Shown here: in pieces, positions 43,373-52,376 of the stretch | Layout: every line of letters starts with the position of its first letter | How positions within the stretch are numbered: position 1 is the first letter of the stretch | Origin: JBBDIK01 sp964640385 | GTDB taxonomy: Bacteria > Actinomycetota > UBA4738 > JBBDHU01 | Assembly (NCBI GenBank): GCA_964640385.1 | Contig: CAZXFL010000008.1 | Location: forward strand, 27,959-91,958 | Direction of reading: 5' to 3' | DNA: 64,000 nt | Made by a program: the position numbers and the translations under genes | Notes under the pieces: generated by a model | The model's database searches: none | What the model was told of the DNA's origin: nothing | The model's input: only the letters and a program-made list of their open reading frames with translations

Positions 43373-45409
43373 ATGGCTCGTGGCGCTTCCGACCGCGAAC
43401 GCGCGCGCGCCGCAGCCAAGCTCAGCGTCGAGGAACTGCGTGATGAGGTCAACCGGCACCAGTACCGGTACTACGTGCTGGATCAGCCGGACGTCGCCGA
43501 CGCCGAGTACGACGAGCTGGTCCGCGAACTCGAAGGACTCGAGGGGGAGTTCCCCGAACTCATCACGCCGGACTCGCCGTCCCAGCGGGTGGGAGGGGTC
43601 CCGCCGGAGCTGTTCGCGCCGGTCGAGCATCGCGCGCCGATGCTGTCGCTGGACAACTCGTTCTCCTCGGAGGAGTTGCAGGCGTGGGGCGAGCGCGTCC
43701 GCAAGGCCGTCGGCGACGATGCGCGCTACTCGTGTGAGCTGAAGATCGACGGGGTCGCGGTCGCTCTGACCTACCAGGAGGGCCGGCTGGTGCAGGGTGC
43801 CACGCGCGGCGACGGCCGGGTCGGCGAGGACATCACGGCGAACGCGCGGACGATCCGCACGGTGCCGCAGAAGCTACTGGTCGACGACCCACCGGCGCTG
43901 ATCGAGGTCCGGGGGGAGGTGTACTTCCCTTCGACGGCCTTCGAGGGGCTGAACCGGGACCTGACCGAACGCGGCGAGAAGGCGTTCGCCAACCCGCGCA
44001 ACGCCGCAGCCGGGTCGCTGCGGCAGAAGGACCCGAAGATCACGGCGTCGAGGCCGCTGTCGCTGTGGTGCCACTCATTCGGCTTCGCGGACGGCGTCTC
44101 GTTCGACTCGCATTCTGGGTTCCTGTCGTGGTGCGCGGACGCCGGGCTGCCGGTCCAGCCGACGTCGGAGGTGCAGGATGAGTTGGCCGGGGTCGAGGAG
44201 TACACGCGACGGTGGGAACAGCAGCGGCATAGCGTCAACTGGGAGATCGATGGAGTCGTGGTGAAGGTCGACCAGGTTGCGGCGCAGCAGGACCTGGGCG
44301 CAACCTCGAAAGCCCCGCGCTGGGCCATCGCGGTCAAGTTCCCCCCGGAAGAACGCACGACGGTACTGCGCACGATCGATGTGCACGTCGGACGTACCGG
44401 CAAAGTGACACCGTTCGCTTGGCTCGAACCGGTGTTCGTCGGCGGCGTCACCGTCACGACGGCTACGCTTCACAACGAGGACGAGGTCCGCCGCAAGGAC
44501 GTGCGGAAGGGGGATACGGTGATCGTGCGGCGCGCGGGCGACGTCATCCCCGAGGTCGTCGGTCCGGTCGTGTCCAAGCGCAAGACGAGTGCGCGGCGCT
44601 GGAAGATGCCGCCGGCGTGCCCGGCATGCGGGACGGCGCTCGTCCGTGACGAGGACGCCGCCGACTACCGGTGTCCGAACCGTCGCGGGTGCCCGATGCA
44701 GGGCGAAGAGGCGCTGTTCCACTTCGCGTCACGGGGTGCGATGGACATCGAGGGGCTCGGGTTCAAGACCGTCACGGCACTGCGCGACCGCGGCCTGCTC
44801 GAGGACGTCGGTGACATCTATGGTCTCACCGTCGAGCAGCTCGCGGAGCTCCCCGGGTTCAAGGATCGCTCCATCGCGAACCTGCTGGCAGCGGTCGACG
44901 GATCCAAGGATCGGCCGCTCTGGCGGCTGCTGGTCGGGCTCAACATCCGCCACGTCGGTGAACACGTCGCGCAGGTACTGGCGCGGGCGTTCCCGTCGGT
45001 CGACCGGTTGGCCGCAGCGGGCCTCGAAGAGCTGGAGGTGGTTCCGGAGATCGGTCCCGAGATCGCGGGCAGCGCCTACGGATGGTTCCGCGACGACGAC
45101 AACCTGGCGGTGCTGGCCAAGCTCCGATCGGCGGGGGTGCGGCTCGAGGATCCGCTGAGCGAGCAGCCGGCCGCCGACGGGCCGCTCGCCGGGCTGACGC
45201 TGGTGCTGACGGGCAGCCTCGAGGGCCTGAGCCGGGATGAGGCGAAGGAACGGGCGGAACGCGCCGGCGCGCGGGTGGCATCGAGCGTCTCGAAGAAGAC
45301 CGACCTCGTGGTCGCCGGTGCGAACCCGGGATCCAAGTTCGAGAAGGCGGTCGAGCTCGGCGTCGAGACCATCGATGAGGCCGAGTTCCTACGCCGCCTC
45401 GGGCGGTAG
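43373..45409 (+). CDS. ligA: NAD-dependent DNA ligase
   Basis: A 678-residue replication ligase with every domain in order: the NMN-binding Ia helix region (YRYYVLDQP), adenylation with the active Lys124 in KIDG, OB-fold, a four-cysteine zinc finger (CPACGTAL, CPNRRGCP), helix-hairpin-helix repeats and a C-terminal BRCT domain (GPLAGLTLVLTGSLEGLSRDEAKE). ATG directly follows the previous stop. Confidence 0.96.
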   Translation: MARGASDRERARAAAKLSVEELRDEVNRHQYRYYVLDQPDVADAEYDELVRELEGLEGEFPELITPDSPSQRVGGVPPELFAPVEHRAPMLSLDNSFSSEELQAWGERVRKAVGDDARYSCELKIDGVAVALTYQEGRLVQGATRGDGRVGEDITANARTIRTVPQKLLVDDPPALIEVRGEVYFPSTAFEGLNRDLTERGEKAFANPRNAAAGSLRQKDPKITASRPLSLWCHSFGFADGVSFDSHSGFLSWCADAGLPVQPTSEVQDELAGVEEYTRRWEQQRHSVNWEIDGVVVKVDQVAAQQDLGATSKAPRWAIAVKFPPEERTTVLRTIDVHVGRTGKVTPFAWLEPVFVGGVTVTTATLHNEDEVRRKDVRKGDTVIVRRAGDVIPEVVGPVVSKRKTSARRWKMPPACPACGTALVRDEDAADYRCPNRRGCPMQGEEALFHFASRGAMDIEGLGFKTVTALRDRGLLEDVGDIYGLTVEQLAELPGFKDRSIANLLAAVDGSKDRPLWRLLVGLNIRHVGEHVAQVLARAFPSVDRLAAAGLEELEVVPEIGPEIAGSAYGWFRDDDNLAVLAKLRSAGVRLEDPLSEQPAADGPLAGLTLVLTGSLEGLSRDEAKERAERAGARVASSVSKKTDLVVAGANPGSKFEKAVELGVETIDEAEFLRRLGR

Positions 45410-45497
45410 CATCCGGCCGATGGAGACGCCGAGGGGACCGGTCGAGATGCCCCCGACCACGACCACGACCACGACCACGACTAGTTTCCACGTCTAG
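45407..45497 (+). other. 25-codon poly-threonine mini-frame over a hexanucleotide repeat
   Basis: A TAGCAT box (45407-45412, overlapping the ligA stop) is followed after seven bases by an ATG that opens a 25-codon frame (METPRGPVEMPP, nine Thr, SFHV). The threonines come from four and a half copies of GACCAC (45455-45481). Its stop codon TAG is the first half of the gatC -10 box. It could be a leaderless leader peptide or a chance frame over a slippage-prone repeat. Confidence 0.4.
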
Positions 45498-45500
45498 ACT
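45495..45500 (+). promoter_or_regulatory. -10 box of a leaderless gatC promoter
   Basis: TAGACT lies seven bases before the gatC ATG. There is no Shine-Dalgarno sequence. No clear -35. Confidence 0.45.
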
Positions 45501-45507
45501 CTCCGCC

Positions 45508-45798
45508 ATGCCCGTCGAGATCGATGTCGACCACGTTGCACGCCTGGCGCGTCTGCACCTGACGGACGATGAGAAAGCGCAGCTGCGCGAGCAGCTGGGG
45601 GTCATCCTCGAGCATGCTGCGAAGGTCGGCGAGGTCGCGGTCGAGGACGTCGCGCCGACCTCCTACGCGATCCCGCGGTCTAATGTTCTCCGTCCCGACG
45701 AGCCGACGCCGTCCCTCACCCAGGACGAGGCGCTTGCGAACGCGCCTGAGCAGGAAGGCGGGCGGTTCAAGGTTCCGCGCATCGTGGAGATGGACTGA
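45508..45798 (+). CDS. gatC: Asp-tRNA(Asn)/Glu-tRNA(Gln) amidotransferase subunit C
   Basis: A 96-residue belt subunit that wraps GatA and GatB. It has the standard pattern VDHVARLARLHLTDDEKAQL and the C-terminal RPDEPTPSLTQDEALANAPEQ with a final FKVPRIVE. It is followed by gatA after two bases. Confidence 0.94.
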   Translation: MPVEIDVDHVARLARLHLTDDEKAQLREQLGVILEHAAKVGEVAVEDVAPTSYAIPRSNVLRPDEPTPSLTQDEALANAPEQEGGRFKVPRIVEMD

Positions 45799-45800
45799 CC

Positions 45801-47273
45801 GTGGCGCTACCCTGTGACCAGACCGCATCCGAGTTGATCCCCCAGCTGCGCGCAGGTGAGCTGTCGTCCGGGGCGCTCGTCGAGGAGACCCTGGATCGTA
45901 TCCGGCGCGTGGACGCGCAGGTCGGTGCCTACCTGACCGTCACGGATGAGCAGGCGCTCGAACAAGCGGCGCTCGTGGATGAGCGGTTCGAGGCCGGAGA
46001 CGACGTGCCGGCCGTGGCCGGCATCCCGATCGCCGTCAAGGACGTCTTCACCACCGCAGGCGTCCGCACGACGTGCGGTTCGAAGATCCTCGAGAGCTAC
46101 GTCCCACCCTACGACGCGACCGCGTGGGCGCGGCTCCGCGAGGCCGGTGCGGCGATGGTCGGCAAGACCAACATGGACGAGTTCGCGATGGGCTCATCCA
46201 ACGAGAACTCCGCGTACGGGCCGGTGCACAACCCGTGGAACCTCGAGACGGTGCCGGGCGGGTCCAGCGGCGGGTCGGCGGCGGCGGTCGCGGCTGGGGA
46301 AGCGGTGTGGGCGCTCGGCTCCGATACCGGCGGCTCGGTCCGCCAGCCTGCGGCCCTGTGCGGCGTCGTCGGGCTCAAGCCGACCTACGGACGCATCTCG
46401 CGGTACGGGTTGGTCGCTTTCGCGAGCAGCTTGGACCACGTCGGCACCTTCACCCGCTCGGTCCGTGACGCGGCCGTGCTACTCGGCGCGGTCGCGGGCC
46501 ACGATCCGATGGACGCGACGAGCGTCGACGCGCCGGTGCCCGACTACCTCGAGGGCCTGGATGCCGGCGTGAAGGGTCTTCGGGTCGGGGTGGTGTCGCA
46601 GGCCTCGGGGGACGGCGTCCAGCAGGAGGTGCGCGACGCGCTCTCGGCCGCGTGCGAGCGACTGCAGGCGCTCGGCGCCGAGGTGGGCGAGGTCTCGCTC
46701 CCGCACACGGACTACGCGCTCTCGGCCTACTACCTGATCGCGCCGAGCGAAGCCTCATCGAACCTGGCCCGCTACGACGGGGTTCGCTACGGTTTCCGGG
46801 CCGACGGAGACGATTCCGTGGAGATGATGACGAACACGCGCGGCCGGGGGTTCGGGCCGGAGGTCAAGCGGCGCATCATGCTCGGCACCTACTCGCTGTC
46901 GGCCGGCTACTACGACGCCTACTACGGGCAAGCCCAGAAGGTTCGCACGCTGGTTATCCGCGACTACGAGGCCGCGTGGGAGGACTTCGATGTCCTCGTG
47001 TCGCCGACCTCACCGACAACCGCGTTCAAGATCGGCGAGAAAGCCGACGACCCGTTGGCGATGTACCTCTCGGACGTGTTCACCATCCCGGCGAACTTCG
47101 CTGGCGTGCCGTCGGTCAGCGTCCCCTGCGGCCTGGACGCCGCAGGCCTGCCGGTCGGGCTGCAGTTCACCGCGAAGCTGCTGGACGAGCCGACGCTGCT
47201 CCGCGCAGCGAACGCCTTCGAACTGGACTTCGGGTTCGATGCGAAGCCGCCGCTGATCGCCTCACTCACCTGA
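45801..47273 (+). CDS. gatA: Asp-tRNA(Asn)/Glu-tRNA(Gln) amidotransferase subunit A
   Basis: A 490-residue amidase-signature glutaminase that supplies ammonia to GatB. The catalytic triad is Lys80 (AVKD), cis-Ser155 (GGSSGGS) and Ser179 (GSDTGGSVR). GTG start two bases after gatC. The last 12 bases overlap the convergent EamA gene, which separates it from gatB. Confidence 0.96.
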   Translation: MALPCDQTASELIPQLRAGELSSGALVEETLDRIRRVDAQVGAYLTVTDEQALEQAALVDERFEAGDDVPAVAGIPIAVKDVFTTAGVRTTCGSKILESYVPPYDATAWARLREAGAAMVGKTNMDEFAMGSSNENSAYGPVHNPWNLETVPGGSSGGSAAAVAAGEAVWALGSDTGGSVRQPAALCGVVGLKPTYGRISRYGLVAFASSLDHVGTFTRSVRDAAVLLGAVAGHDPMDATSVDAPVPDYLEGLDAGVKGLRVGVVSQASGDGVQQEVRDALSAACERLQALGAEVGEVSLPHTDYALSAYYLIAPSEASSNLARYDGVRYGFRADGDDSVEMMTNTRGRGFGPEVKRRIMLGTYSLSAGYYDAYYGQAQKVRTLVIRDYEAAWEDFDVLVSPTSPTTAFKIGEKADDPLAMYLSDVFTIPANFAGVPSVSVPCGLDAAGLPVGLQFTAKLLDEPTLLRAANAFELDFGFDAKPPLIASLT

Positions 47274-48239
47274 CGCTGCGCGCACGGCTTCTTCCCGTTC
47301 CTCATCGGTCGGCGGCGGCCTCTGTCCGGAGACGATCAGGGCGACCGACACGACGATGATAGCGCCGGCGAAGAGCGTGCGCGGCTCGAGCGGTTCGGCC
47401 AGGATGATCGAGCCGAGCGCCACGGCGACCACCGGGTTCACGTACGCGTAGGTCGCCACCAGCGAGGTGGGAGCCGACCGGATCAACCACACGTAGCAGC
47501 TGAAGGCGACGATCGAACCGAACACGATGAGGTAGGCGACCGCGCTGAGCGACGCCGCGGAGAACGTGTCGGGATGGAGGTCACCGAGTTCGCCGATCAG
47601 GATCCCGACGGTGAGCTGGACGGCGCCACCGCACAGCATCTCCATCCCCGCGCCGACCAGCGGCCGGGCCGGCAGGTCCGCACGCCGCGCGTAGAGAGAG
47701 CCGAAGGTCCACAGCAATGTGGCCCCGACGACCAGCGCGATCCCCGCGGCACTGATGTCGCCCGCGATCGAACCACCGGCCAGCAGTGCCGCGCCGCCGA
47801 ACCCGGTCACGAGTCCGACGACGGCGATCGGCCGCAGCCGTTTCCGGAACAGCAACCGGTCGAAGAGCGCCAGCCACAAAGGGACGACCGCGACCAGCAA
47901 GGCCGCCAGGCCCGACGGGATCGTGTCTTCGGCCAGTGAGACGAGGCCGTTGCCGCCAAAGACCAGAAGGGTCCCGATGATCAAGGCCGAGCGCCACTGG
48001 CGCAGCGTCGGCCGGTCGCCTGCGCGGTCGCCGCGGCGGACGGTCCACAGGTACAGGATGGCGCCGGCCGCGAGGAAGCGGACGGAGGCTCCGATCAGCG
48101 GGGGGATGCTCTCGTTCACGACGCGGATCGCGAGATAGGTGGTTCCCCAGACGATCCAGACCGTGACCAGGGCGGCCCAGATCGACCCCGGCGAGGCGGG
48201 CCGGAGCGGGTCCGAGGAGCGGGCGTCGGATGCGGGCAT
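47262..48239 (-). CDS. EamA/DMT family transporter
   Basis: A 325-residue membrane protein with ten predicted helices in two EamA repeats (IWGTTYLAIRVVNESIPPLI in the first; SFLYVWLIR-like SCYVWLIRSAPTSLVATYAYVNPV in the second). Such carriers export amino acids or metabolites. It is inverted between gatA and gatB, which are normally adjacent. Its ATG is preceded by TATCCT at exactly six bases on the minus strand (48251-48246), a leaderless arrangement. Confidence 0.85.
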   Translation of the reverse strand: MPASDARSSDPLRPASPGSIWAALVTVWIVWGTTYLAIRVVNESIPPLIGASVRFLAAGAILYLWTVRRGDRAGDRPTLRQWRSALIIGTLLVFGGNGLVSLAEDTIPSGLAALLVAVVPLWLALFDRLLFRKRLRPIAVVGLVTGFGGAALLAGGSIAGDISAAGIALVVGATLLWTFGSLYARRADLPARPLVGAGMEMLCGGAVQLTVGILIGELGDLHPDTFSAASLSAVAYLIVFGSIVAFSCYVWLIRSAPTSLVATYAYVNPVVAVALGSIILAEPLEPRTLFAGAIIVVSVALIVSGQRPPPTDEEREEAVRAASGE

Positions 48240-48245
48240 CCACCC

Positions 48246-48266
48246 AGGATAGTGAGCCGCTATCGT
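48246..48266. promoter_or_regulatory. Divergent -10 boxes of the EamA gene and gatB
   Basis: On the minus strand TATCCT (48251-48246) lies six bases before the EamA start. On the plus strand TATCGT (48261-48266) lies eight bases before the gatB ATG at 48275. The two promoters face away from each other in a 35-base gap, so their polymerases would compete. Confidence 0.45.
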
Positions 48267-48274
48267 TAGCCCAC

Positions 48275-49780
48275 ATGGGCGACTACGAAACCGTCATCGG
48301 GCTGGAGTGCCACGTGGAGCTCTCGACCGCGACCAAGATGTTCTGCGGGTGCCGGAACACGTTCGGTTCTGAGCCCAACACGAACGTCTGCCCGGTCTGC
48401 CTCGGGCACCCTGGGACGCTCCCGGTGCCGAACGAGAAGGCCATCGAGTACATCGTGCGGATCGGACTTGCGCTGGACTGCGACATCGCGCCGTACTCGG
48501 AGTTCAGCCGCAAGAACTACTTCTACCCGGATATGCCAAAGGACTTCCAGATCTCGCAGTACGACCTTCCGGTCTGTGTGAACGGCCACCTGGACGTCGA
48601 GGTCGGGGGCGAGGACCGGCGGATCGGCATCACCCGCGTACACATGGAGGAGGACACCGGCAAGACGACCCATGCCGGCGAGACCGGACGCATCCACGAC
48701 GCCGACTACGCGCTGATCGACTTCAACCGCGCCGGCGTTCCGTTGGTCGAATGCGTGAGCGAACCGGACCTGCGCTCACCGGAGGAGGCGGGGGAGTACC
48801 TGCGCGAATTGCGCCAGGCGTTGCAAGCGCTCGGCGTGTCCGACGTGCGGATGGAGGAGGGTTCGCTTCGGTGCGATGGGAACATCTCGCTGCGTCCTCG
48901 CGGATCCGCCGGATTCGGGACCAAGGTCGAGATCAAGAACATGAACTCGATGCGCTCACTCGAGCGGGCGCTTCGCTACGAGCAGGAACGCCAGGCCGCC
49001 GCGCTGGACGTCGGCGAAGCTCTGATCCAGGAGACCCGCCACTGGAGCGAGGACGAGGGGCGCACGATCTCGATGCGCTCGAAGGAGGAGGCGTTCGACT
49101 ACCGGTACTTCCCCGAGCCCGACTTGCCACCGCTCGAGCCGGCCGGCGGCTGGGTCGAGGAGCTGCGCGCGGGCCTGCCCGAATTGCCGGCGGCACGGCG
49201 CGAACGCTACGGATCGGCCCTGGGGTTGACGCCCGAACAGGCTCGGATCCTCGCAGGCGACGGGGCCTGGGCCGGCTTCTTCGAGGAGACGATCGGGCTC
49301 GGCGCGGATCCGACAGCCGCCGCCAACTGGCTCACGCAGGATCTCGCAGGGCAGCTGAACGAGGCGAAGACGGAGCTCGCCGACGCGCCGATCACACCGA
49401 AGCACATCGCGGATCTGGCCGAGAAGACCGCGAACGGAGCCCTGTCGAGTACGGGGGCCAAGCAGGTGTTGGCCCACATCCTCGCGACTCAGCAAGTGGT
49501 ACGCGGCACCAGTACGGAACCGAAGGTGTCTTTCGGCAAGGGCTCCATCACGGTTGCCGACATCATCGAAGAGCAGGGCCTTGCGCAGGTTTCTGATGTC
49601 GGTGAGCTCGGGGCGATCGTCGATCGGGTGATCATCGACAACCCCGGGCCCGTCGAGCAGTTCCGCGGCGGGAAGGAGGGCGTCATCGGATTCCTGGTCG
49701 GTGCCGTGATGAAGGCCTCGGGCGGTTCGGCGAATCCGAAGGTCGTGCAGGAACTGCTGCGCGAGCGGCTCAGCGCCTAG
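48275..49780 (+). CDS. gatB: Asp-tRNA(Asn)/Glu-tRNA(Gln) amidotransferase subunit B
   Basis: A 501-residue kinase/amidotransferase subunit that phosphorylates and amidates misacylated tRNA. The start GLECHVELST, the zinc cysteines (24, 26, 39, 42) and the C-terminal YqeY-like domain are present. With GatCA and a probably non-discriminating GluRS (gltX here) it provides Gln-tRNA and/or Asn-tRNA. The ATG at 48275 is chosen from family start and promoter spacing. Confidence 0.96.
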   Translation: MGDYETVIGLECHVELSTATKMFCGCRNTFGSEPNTNVCPVCLGHPGTLPVPNEKAIEYIVRIGLALDCDIAPYSEFSRKNYFYPDMPKDFQISQYDLPVCVNGHLDVEVGGEDRRIGITRVHMEEDTGKTTHAGETGRIHDADYALIDFNRAGVPLVECVSEPDLRSPEEAGEYLRELRQALQALGVSDVRMEEGSLRCDGNISLRPRGSAGFGTKVEIKNMNSMRSLERALRYEQERQAAALDVGEALIQETRHWSEDEGRTISMRSKEEAFDYRYFPEPDLPPLEPAGGWVEELRAGLPELPAARRERYGSALGLTPEQARILAGDGAWAGFFEETIGLGADPTAAANWLTQDLAGQLNEAKTELADAPITPKHIADLAEKTANGALSSTGAKQVLAHILATQQVVRGTSTEPKVSFGKGSITVADIIEEQGLAQVSDVGELGAIVDRVIIDNPGPVEQFRGGKEGVIGFLVGAVMKASGGSANPKVVQELLRERLSA

Positions 49781-51085
49781 ATGCATCTCCGGCGCACGGG
49801 CGAGCCGCCGGAGACGGGGGATCCCCCCGTGCCGACGGGCCCGCGACCGGGTTTCGCCGCCCGGCTCTTGCTCCTCACCACCCGCCCGTTCCGTAGCGCC
49901 TGGACCTCGGACCGCTCGCTCGACACGTTCGCGCTGGTGCACTTCGGCAGCGTCGCCGGGGACACGTTCGTGGCGATCGCGCTGGCCGACTCGGTCTTCT
50001 TCTCGGTGCCTGTCGGGGAAGCGCGGATCCAGGTCGCGCTGTACCTGGCGCTGACGATGGCGCCGCTGACGGTCGCCGGCATCGTGCTGGTGCCCCTCTT
50101 GGATCGAGCGGGCCCGCGGCGCATCATCGCGTTCGCGGCCGCCGCGCTGCGCATGGTGCTCGCGATGCTGCTCGTGACCCGGATGGACACGTCCGCGCTG
50201 TTCCCACTCGCCTTCGGTTTGCTCGTCTGCACCAAGATCCACAGCATCACGAAGAACGGGCTGACCCTCGCCTACGCCGGCCAGGAGGATCTCGTTCAGG
50301 CCAACGCCCGGCTCGCGCGTTGGGGGGTCGCCGCGGCGTCGCTGATGGCCCCGGTCGCGATCGGCCTGGCCCGGCTGGGGAGCGGGGGCATGGCGATGGG
50401 GGCGGCCGCGGTCGTCTACGGCGTCACGTGCCTTCTGGTCCTGCGACTCTCGCACCCGAAGGTCCCGAAGCGGACGACGGAGGTCACCAAGCTCGGGAAG
50501 CTGCCCGAGCTGACGGTGGCCGCCGCCGGGGTCGTGGGCCTGCGCATGGCGACGGGGTTCCTGATCTTCCTCCTCGGGTTCTCGCTGCGCGAGGAGGCTG
50601 CTCCCGCGTACTGGTTCGGGCTCCTCGCGGCGCTCGCGACGGTCGGCCTGTACGTGGGCGATTTCCTCGCGCCGAAGCTTCCGCGCCGGATCAGGGAGGA
50701 GGGGCTGGTGCTCGCGTCGCTGGTCGCCGCCGGCATCGTCGGGGTGATGGCGTACGGCTTCTTCGGGTTGATCGTCTTGTGCCTGTTCACGTTCGTGGCG
50801 GGGATGTCGAGCGAGTTCGGGCGTCTCGCGCTGCAGAGTCTCGCCCAGAAGTTCGTGCCGGAGTACGCGCATGGCCGGGTGTTCGTGCGCTACGAGGTCC
50901 TGTTCCAGCTCTCCTGGGTCGCGGGCGCGCTCGCAGCCCTGATCCCCGTGAACTTCCGGACGGGCATCCTGATCATGGGAGCGTTCTACCTGTTCGTCGC
51001 GTTCATGTTCGTGCTCCGGCCGATGGTCGCGCGGCGGGCGGCAGAACGCGGCCTGGAGCCGTTCGATCAGGAGGGGGACGAGTGA
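49781..51085 (+). CDS. MFS-like membrane transporter
   Basis: A 434-residue protein with about 12 predicted helices and a hydrophilic N-terminal stretch of 40 residues. The overall pattern (LVPLLDRAGPRRIIAFAAAALRMVLAM) suggests a major facilitator of the exporter type; no substrate motif is clear. ATG abuts the gatB stop and the end overlaps the following oxidoreductase gene (GTGA). Confidence 0.7.
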   Translation: MHLRRTGEPPETGDPPVPTGPRPGFAARLLLLTTRPFRSAWTSDRSLDTFALVHFGSVAGDTFVAIALADSVFFSVPVGEARIQVALYLALTMAPLTVAGIVLVPLLDRAGPRRIIAFAAAALRMVLAMLLVTRMDTSALFPLAFGLLVCTKIHSITKNGLTLAYAGQEDLVQANARLARWGVAAASLMAPVAIGLARLGSGGMAMGAAAVVYGVTCLLVLRLSHPKVPKRTTEVTKLGKLPELTVAAAGVVGLRMATGFLIFLLGFSLREEAAPAYWFGLLAALATVGLYVGDFLAPKLPRRIREEGLVLASLVAAGIVGVMAYGFFGLIVLCLFTFVAGMSSEFGRLALQSLAQKFVPEYAHGRVFVRYEVLFQLSWVAGALAALIPVNFRTGILIMGAFYLFVAFMFVLRPMVARRAAERGLEPFDQEGDE

Positions 51086-52302
51086 CGGAGACGTTCGTGA
51101 TCGTGGGTGCAAGCGCGACGGGCGCGACGGCTGCCGTAACACTCCGAGAGGAGGGCTTCGACGGTCGTGTCGTGCTGATCGGCGACGAACAGCAGCCCCC
51201 CTACGAACGCCCACCCCTCTCGAAGGAGTACCTGCGCGGCGAGCAGGAGCTTGCCAAGGGGTTCCTGCGGCCTCCGGAGTTCTACGCGGAGCAGGCGATC
51301 GACGCTCGCTTCGGCGAACGGGTAGCGCGCATCCACCCCCCGCGGCGAACGGTGGAGCTCGCCGGCGGCGAGGAGGTCGCCTTCGACGCCGCGCTCATCG
51401 CGACGGGGGTGCGGAACCGCACGCTCGACATCCCCGGCGCGGACCTCGACGGGGTGTTCGATCTGCGGACCGCCGCCGACTGCGACCGGATCAGAGCGGC
51501 TGCGGCCGGCGCCGACAAGGCGGTCCTCGTCGGCTTCGGGTTCATCGGCGCCGAACTGGCCGCGTCGTTCCGGCAGATGGGGCTGGAGGTTTCGGTCGTC
51601 GAGGTCTTCCCGACGGCGCTGTTCCGCGTCCTCGGCCAGGGGTTCGGGCGGGCCGTCGAGGCGATGCATCGGGACAACGGAGTTGAGTTGTTCTTCCAGG
51701 ACACCGCGGCGCGGTTCGAGGGGAGCGGCGGCCGGTTCGAGGCGGTGGTGACCGAGCAGGGCCGCCGCGTCGAAGGGGACTTCGTCGTCGTCGGGATCGG
51801 GACGGAGCCCAACCTCGAAGTCGCCGAGGGGACCGAGATCGCGGTCGACCGGGGTGTTCTCGTCGATGGGGCCCTGCAGACCAGCGTCCCGGGCATCTTC
51901 GCCGCGGGGGACGTCGCCAACCACCAGCACCCGCTGTTCGGGCGCATCCGCGTCGAGCATCTGGACAATGCCGAGAAGATGGGGCGCGCAGCCGCTCGGA
52001 ACATGCTCGGTGCCAGCGCGGATTTCGACGACCCGCATTGGTTCTGGTCGGATCAGTACGACTCGATGATCCAGATGGGCGGGTTCACCACCGAGTGGAA
52101 CCGTCCCATCATCCGGGGCAGTGTGGAGGAGCGCACCTTCTGCGCGTTCCAGCTGGATGAGGCCGGCATCCTGCGGGCAAGTCTGTCCCTGGACTACCCC
52201 CGCGACGTGCGGCGTTCGCTCAAGCTGATCGGTTCACCGGTCGATCCGGCCGCCCTCGCCGACCCGGAGGTTGACCTACGGACGCTCGTCGACGAGGCGT
52301 GA
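51082..52302 (+). CDS. FAD-dependent ferredoxin-reductase-like oxidoreductase
   Basis: A 406-residue flavoprotein of the rubredoxin/ferredoxin reductase group (BphA4/ThcD-like). FAD binding is VIVGASATGATAA at the N-terminus (a GxSxxG variant of GxGxxG), then YERPPLSKEYL. NAD(P) binding is VGFGFIGAELAASF around 152-165. The second FAD motif is GIFAAGDVAN. The reductase C-terminal domain starts at about 320. Its electron acceptor is unknown; no ferredoxin gene is adjacent. GTG overlaps the upstream stop. Confidence 0.82.
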   Translation: MTETFVIVGASATGATAAVTLREEGFDGRVVLIGDEQQPPYERPPLSKEYLRGEQELAKGFLRPPEFYAEQAIDARFGERVARIHPPRRTVELAGGEEVAFDAALIATGVRNRTLDIPGADLDGVFDLRTAADCDRIRAAAAGADKAVLVGFGFIGAELAASFRQMGLEVSVVEVFPTALFRVLGQGFGRAVEAMHRDNGVELFFQDTAARFEGSGGRFEAVVTEQGRRVEGDFVVVGIGTEPNLEVAEGTEIAVDRGVLVDGALQTSVPGIFAAGDVANHQHPLFGRIRVEHLDNAEKMGRAAARNMLGASADFDDPHWFWSDQYDSMIQMGGFTTEWNRPIIRGSVEERTFCAFQLDEAGILRASLSLDYPRDVRRSLKLIGSPVDPAALADPEVDLRTLVDEA

Positions 52303-52376
52303 ACGGTGCCTGAAGAGGGCTTTGATAGGCTGGCCGAAACGCCCATCGAGCCGCCCTTCGAGGAGTGGAACCGCAG

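Noticed and set aside
45420..45497. A classical threonine attenuator leader.
   Set aside because: The genes downstream are not for threonine synthesis, and no terminator hairpin follows; kept only as an open observation.
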